Below are positions 60,317 to 64,000 of a DNA stretch of 64,000 bases, in pieces (the first letter of the stretch is position 1; each line of letters begins with the position of its first letter). Made by a program: the position numbers and the translations under genes. The DNA is taken from positions 9,259-73,258 of the forward strand of contig NZ_FOIL01000002.1 in assembly GCF_900101295.1 (NCBI RefSeq), in the 5' to 3' direction. The DNA comes from [Clostridium] aminophilum (GTDB taxonomy: Bacteria; Bacillota; Clostridia; Lachnospirales; Lachnospiraceae). A model generated the notes under the pieces. The model saw only the letters and a list, made by a program, of their open reading frames with translations. It searched no databases and was not told the DNA's origin.

Positions 60317-62712
60317 TACTCCACTCCCCTGCGGAAATGTCCCTTAGTGTAATCCCAGTCCGCCGTCCGTTCCCGACCTCTCAGGAAAACGTCGCCGTAG
60401 GCGCGCAGAACCTTCTCCGCCTCCTCCGGCGTCTCGGTTGTAAAAGTCAGCCGGAGCCATCGACAGCCAAGTTTCTCCACGGCGGCCCGGTCACCGAGAA
60501 TCGTGACCGGTGCGGCATTGTAAATCGTGTTATAGCAGAAACGGCAGTGATTTTTCACCGGGAAGAGCGCCTTTTTCCGGTCACGGATCTCCAGAACACA
60601 CGGCTCCTTCGTGCATTTTCCCGTGTTTTTGCGGAAACACTGCGCCGTCACCATCATCGGCACACGGCCGTAGGCAAACAGTTCCGCATTTTTCGCGCCG
60701 CGCTCGGAGAGCTCGTGGAAATTCAGTTCCAGCGGAAGCGTAAACCGAAGGGAAGGAGTCCGGTCATCGGCTTTGTCCGTCCCGGTCCCGACCGCTGCTT
60801 TCCCTTTTCTTTCCGCGGCATCCGCGGATCCCGCGCCCTTTCCCGAATCCCGGGCAAAATCCCGGAGTTGCATTTCCGACAAATGATTCATGGTATAGAC
60901 ATTGGCGTCAGCCACCACCGGCATATCCGGGAAATGAATCCGCACATAGGCAAGTTCTTCCAGATTTTTAATCATCAGCGCGTCAAAGCCGGCATTTGCC
61001 AGCTCTGCCCGGTATTTTTCGAAATACCGTCTTGCCTCGGTCCGCCACATATGCGGCAGAATGAGGGCGCACTCCTTGTTCGCCGCGTGACAGGCATCCA
61101 CATATTTTTTCCAGCTCTGCGCCCCGAAACCGGTGGAATCCAGATAAACGAAGGAGATATCCTCCGACATAATCACGGCGTCCGCAAGAAGCGGCGACTC
61201 GATCGCCGCGGTGAGTTTAAACGGATTATGGCTGTTTTTGCCGCCAGCCGGACGGCTTTCCGCGTTTTTCGGATTCACATTTTCGCACTCCGCGGCGCAG
61301 ATCATGGTTTCACCGGTTTCCGACAGCCGTTCTGAAACGTCCAGGGAGTCATGGTTCTCCGTTCCTCCCGCATTCCGTGCAAAAAACGAATGAAGGTTCT
61401 CTTCCAGAACGGCGAGTGCCTCCCGCCGGAGCTCATTGAGCTGTTTTACCGGGACAAACACATTTCCTTCCGTCACAATCTCGGCATTGCCGATGACAAA
61501 CGGCGTGTTTCCGGTCTTCCGGATCTGTTTTTCCAGATCGGCCGTCGCGGTCGGGGTCTTGAGCGCACTCTCGCAGACCGGACCTTCCGCGTATCCGACA
61601 GCCGGCGGAAGTTCTCTTCCGGCACCGTCCGTCTCCCGAAGCGTCACCATCAGAGAGAGGGGCTCGCCGACCTTCGCCGTGAAGACCGCATCGGCCGTCT
61701 CCTTCACCGGAACGCGGAGATACCGCTCTTCCAGTTCCTTCGTGTACGCCCGGTCTTCCTCCCGGAACTGCGGCTTCTCATGAAAGACAACCATTTCCGG
61801 TCCGTTGTGCCGCCGGTAATATCCGTCGGTCAGTCCGCCGCGGTCAAAGAGTTCCAGCAGTTTTCTCCGGTCTTCCGGATCGACGCGGTAACCTTCTCTT
61901 CCGTGTTCCAGCCAGTAATCCACATATTTCCGGTAAATGCTGACGACACCCGCCGTGTAGCGCGGGCTCTTCATCCGGCCCTCAATCTTCAGCGAGAACG
62001 CGCCGCCTTCCAGAAGTTCCGGAAGCACATCCAGCGCGCAGAGATCCTTCATGCTGAGCGGATAGTGCTCATCTTTTCCGGTGAGATTCCGCTTTCCCTC
62101 CAGCACTTCGAACGGAAGCCGGCACGTCTGAGCGCACCGTCCGCGGTTGCCGCTTCGTCCGCCGATCATGCTCGAAAACAGGCACTGACCGGAATAACAG
62201 AAGCAGAGCGCTCCGTGCACAAAACACTCGATCTCCAGACCGGTTTTCTCATGCAGATCGCGAATCTCCGGAAGCGAGATCTCCCGGGCCGGCACAATTC
62301 GCGTCACCCCGAGTTTTTTCAGTTCCAACGCCGACTCCGCGCCCGTGACCGACATCTGCGTGCTCGTGTGAATCGGAAGTTCCGGAAAATGTTCCCGGAT
62401 CGCGCGCAGAACGCCCATGTCCTGCACCAGAACCGCATCCAGTCCGGCTTCATAGTACGGTCGGAGAAATGCAATCAGATCCTCCATCTCCCGCTCTTTC
62501 ACCAGCGTATTGACCGTCATATACAGTTTTCTTCCGTGAAGGTGCACATAGCGGATCGCCCGGATCATCTGATCCTCGTCCGCATTTTCCGCAAAAGCCC
62601 TCGCACCGAAGCGGCTTCCACCCATATAAACAGCGTCAGCTCCGGCAGACACGGCAGCCATAAGGCTGTCCATGGAACCCGCCGGAGCCAGAATCTCAGC
62701 TTTCCTGATCAT
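60316..62712 (-). CDS. U32 family peptidase-like protein (RlhA/DUF3656 type)
   Basis: 798 residues. The N-terminal U32 domain starts EILAPAGSMDSLMAAVSAGADAVYMGG and carries the cysteines of the U32 signature (FVHGALCFCYSGQCLFSSMIGGRSGNRGRCAQTCR). A DUF3656 middle follows, and then a second U32-like half ends with CRFCYNTIYNAAP. Related proteins (RlhA, TrhP) hydroxylate 23S rRNA or tRNA rather than cut peptides, so an RNA-modification role is likely. A Lys/Gly/Ala-rich insert (about 620-655) interrupts the second half. The start overlaps zapA by 17 bases. Confidence 0.9.
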   Translation of the reverse strand: MIRKAEILAPAGSMDSLMAAVSAGADAVYMGGSRFGARAFAENADEDQMIRAIRYVHLHGRKLYMTVNTLVKEREMEDLIAFLRPYYEAGLDAVLVQDMGVLRAIREHFPELPIHTSTQMSVTGAESALELKKLGVTRIVPAREISLPEIRDLHEKTGLEIECFVHGALCFCYSGQCLFSSMIGGRSGNRGRCAQTCRLPFEVLEGKRNLTGKDEHYPLSMKDLCALDVLPELLEGGAFSLKIEGRMKSPRYTAGVVSIYRKYVDYWLEHGREGYRVDPEDRRKLLELFDRGGLTDGYYRRHNGPEMVVFHEKPQFREEDRAYTKELEERYLRVPVKETADAVFTAKVGEPLSLMVTLRETDGAGRELPPAVGYAEGPVCESALKTPTATADLEKQIRKTGNTPFVIGNAEIVTEGNVFVPVKQLNELRREALAVLEENLHSFFARNAGGTENHDSLDVSERLSETGETMICAAECENVNPKNAESRPAGGKNSHNPFKLTAAIESPLLADAVIMSEDISFVYLDSTGFGAQSWKKYVDACHAANKECALILPHMWRTEARRYFEKYRAELANAGFDALMIKNLEELAYVRIHFPDMPVVADANVYTMNHLSEMQLRDFARDSGKGAGSADAAERKGKAAVGTGTDKADDRTPSLRFTLPLELNFHELSERGAKNAELFAYGRVPMMVTAQCFRKNTGKCTKEPCVLEIRDRKKALFPVKNHCRFCYNTIYNAAPVTILGDRAAVEKLGCRWLRLTFTTETPEEAEKVLRAYGDVFLRGRERTADWDYTKGHFRRGVE

Positions 62713-63031
62713 TTTTTTCCTTTGCCTTTTTTACTCGCTTTGTCACCAGTTCTGCCCGGAGGCGGTAGACTTCCTTCTCCAGTTCATCCTTCTGCGCCGC
62801 CAGAACCCGGTTGTGCTCCCGCTCCTTGAAATAATCGTCGGCCAGATTCAGATTCAGCGTCAGATTCCGGTAATCGTCCGGCAGCCTCGAATATCCTTCC
62901 GTCCGCGAAATCTGCTGAATCTTGTCATTCAGATAAGCAGCGACCTGATGGAGATAGGATTCCTCCTCCAATCCGCCGAGCGTGTAAATTTTTCCGCCGA
63001 TCAGTACATCCACATAGTTCTTATTATCCAT
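62696..63031 (-). CDS. zapA: Cell division protein ZapA
   Basis: 111 residues. The N-terminal ZapA globular part (NYVDVLIGGKIYTLGGLEEESYLHQVAAYLNDKI) is followed by a long coiled coil (FKEREHNRVLAAQKDELEKEVYRL) with a Lys-rich end. It bundles FtsZ filaments at mid-cell. It lies between ruvB and the U32 gene, in the clostridial order ruvB-zapA-U32-FtsW/RodA-PBP. The ribosome site GAGAGACTGG is weak. Confidence 0.9.
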   Translation of the reverse strand: MDNKNYVDVLIGGKIYTLGGLEEESYLHQVAAYLNDKIQQISRTEGYSRLPDDYRNLTLNLNLADDYFKEREHNRVLAAQKDELEKEVYRLRAELVTKRVKKAKEKNDQES

Positions 63032-63202
63032 TCCAGTCTCTCACATTCCGAGAACCGCTGTTCTCCCAGTATATTCTGCAATCCCCGCCGTTTTTTTGAC
63101 GTGATTGTCCTAACGTAGGTTTCTTGATGCATTTCCCTGCGCCGTTTTCTCCCCCGCGTCTCTTTGCGCAAATCTCTTTTCGCATTCTTTTGCATTTCGG
63201 CT

Positions 63203-64000
63203 TTATGATTCCGTCTCCTTCTCGTACCCGAGGTGCGAAAATGCCGCACCGGTCGCCACACGCCCCCGGGGTGTGCGGTTTACAAGGCCGTTCATCAGAA
63301 GATACGGCTCATAGACATCCTCCAGCGTGCCGGCGTCTTCTCCGAGCGCTGCCGCAAGGGTCTCCAGGCCCACCGGACCGCCCTCGAATTTTCCGATGAT
63401 CATGTCCAGATATGCCCGATCGTTGTGATCAAGCCCCATTTTATCCACATTCAGAATATCCAGCGCAAAATCCGCCACTTCCCGTGTGATCTCACCGTTA
63501 TACTTCACCTGGGCAAAATCGCGGACGCGCTTCAAAAGCCGGTTCGCCAGACGCGGCGTTCCTCTGGAGCGGCGCGCGATCTCATATGCGCCGGTCTCAT
63601 CGATGGAAACCTGCATCACCTTTGCGGACCGCGTCACAATCTCCGCCAGTTCCGCCGGCGTGTAAAAGTCCATCTTCTCGACGATGCCGAAGCGGTCGCG
63701 CAGAGGCGCCGACAGCAGTCCGTAGCGCGTGGTGGCGCCGACCAGCGTAAAATGCGGCAGATCCAGACGGATGGACCGGGCGTTGGCGTCTTTTCCCAGC
63801 ATAATGTCGATCGCGTAATCTTCCATCGCCGGATAAAGCACTTCCTCCACCTGACGGTTCAGACGATGAATCTCATCGATAAACAGAACATCGCCTTCCT
63901 GAAGACCGTTCAGAACCGCCGCGATCTCCCCCGGCTTCTCGATCGCCGGACCGCTTGTCACTTTCATGTGAACACCGAGTTCATTGGCCACGATTCCGGC
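63203..64000 (-). CDS. ruvB: Holliday junction branch-migration ATPase RuvB, N-terminus outside the window
   Basis: The frame is open to the end of the window. The visible 266 or so residues include [20 protein letters not shown], Walker [12 protein letters not shown], sensor 1 VGATTRYG, the arginine finger region LRDRFG, and the C-terminal winged helix ending [18 protein letters not shown]. Typical RuvB is about 335 residues, so about 65-70 residues with Walker A are missing. It drives branch migration with RuvA during recombination. Confidence 0.97.
   Translation of the reverse strand, partial: AGIVANELGVHMKVTSGPAIEKPGEIAAVLNGLQEGDVLFIDEIHRLNRQVEEVLYPAMEDYAIDIMLGKDANARSIRLDLPHFTLVGATTRYGLLSAPLRDRFGIVEKMDFYTPAELAEIVTRSAKVMQVSIDETGAYEIARRSRGTPRLANRLLKRVRDFAQVKYNGEITREVADFALDILNVDKMGLDHNDRAYLDMIIGKFEGGPVGLETLAAALGEDAGTLEDVYEPYLLMNGLVNRTPRGRVATGAAFSHLGYEKETES

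Overview
The window reads as one stretch of chromosome from a moderately GC-rich Clostridia member, most likely Lachnospiraceae. The evidence is a set of families typical of that group: DUF5716/DUF5717, DUF4364, a DUF6485-like small protein, Cna_B surface proteins ending in a VPxTG-type sorting signal, and Phe T-box control of pheST. The family assignment is an inference from gene content; no rRNA is present. Almost all genes are on the minus strand. The plus-strand exceptions are a MATE-type transporter (1179-2900), the tmRNA (11724-12065), and malic enzyme plus DUF4364 (47996-49712). I saw no IS element, prophage, integrase or CRISPR array.

Layout. 1-5.2 kb: a cut tRNA-Leu, an MBL hydrolase, a MATE/ATPase fusion, a tiny Cys-rich protein behind an attenuator-like leader, a ketopantoate-reductase-like enzyme and a secreted cell-wall-binding-type protein. 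5.5-7.0 kb: infC-rpmI-rplT with a long leader and a probable AUU start codon for IF3. 7-11.5 kb: a second MATE transporter, an adenosine deaminase fused to a kinase-like N-terminus, and a flavodoxin with an unknown N-terminal half. 11.7-12.1 kb: ssrA. 12.2-28.3 kb: one gene of 16 kb for a surface protein of about 5,356 residues with about 24 Cna_B-like repeats. 29-32.8 kb: a small unknown gene, smpB, rnr and secG. The giant gene therefore sits between ssrA and its partner smpB. 32.8-37.4 kb: a thioesterase, an NlpC/P60 protein, a voltage-gated-type K+ channel and a secreted wall-binding protein whose stop codon overlaps the channel start. 37.8-41.7 kb: pheST under a T-box. 41.8-47.7 kb: a four-gene operon of unknown function (DUF5717, an Hsp70/actin-like DUF5716, a TPR protein and a zinc-ribbon membrane protein). 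48-49.7 kb: malic enzyme and DUF4364. 49.8-56.4 kb: protein quality control (tig, clpP, clpX, lon) plus the ribosome-assembly GTPase ysxC. 56.6-64 kb: a DJ-1 protein and a cell-division/wall group (PBP2, FtsW/RodA, U32, ZapA), ending in ruvB, which runs off the window.

Three things stand out. First is the uncharacterised DUF5717/DUF5716/TPR/zinc-ribbon operon, my best candidate for an undescribed system. Second is the giant Cna_B protein between smpB and ssrA. Third is a modular intergenic repeat family built of nested perfect hairpins. It has three long copies (about 5305, 28655 and 32352) and two partial ones, one of them inside the pheS T-box leader and one, weaker, inside the infC leader.
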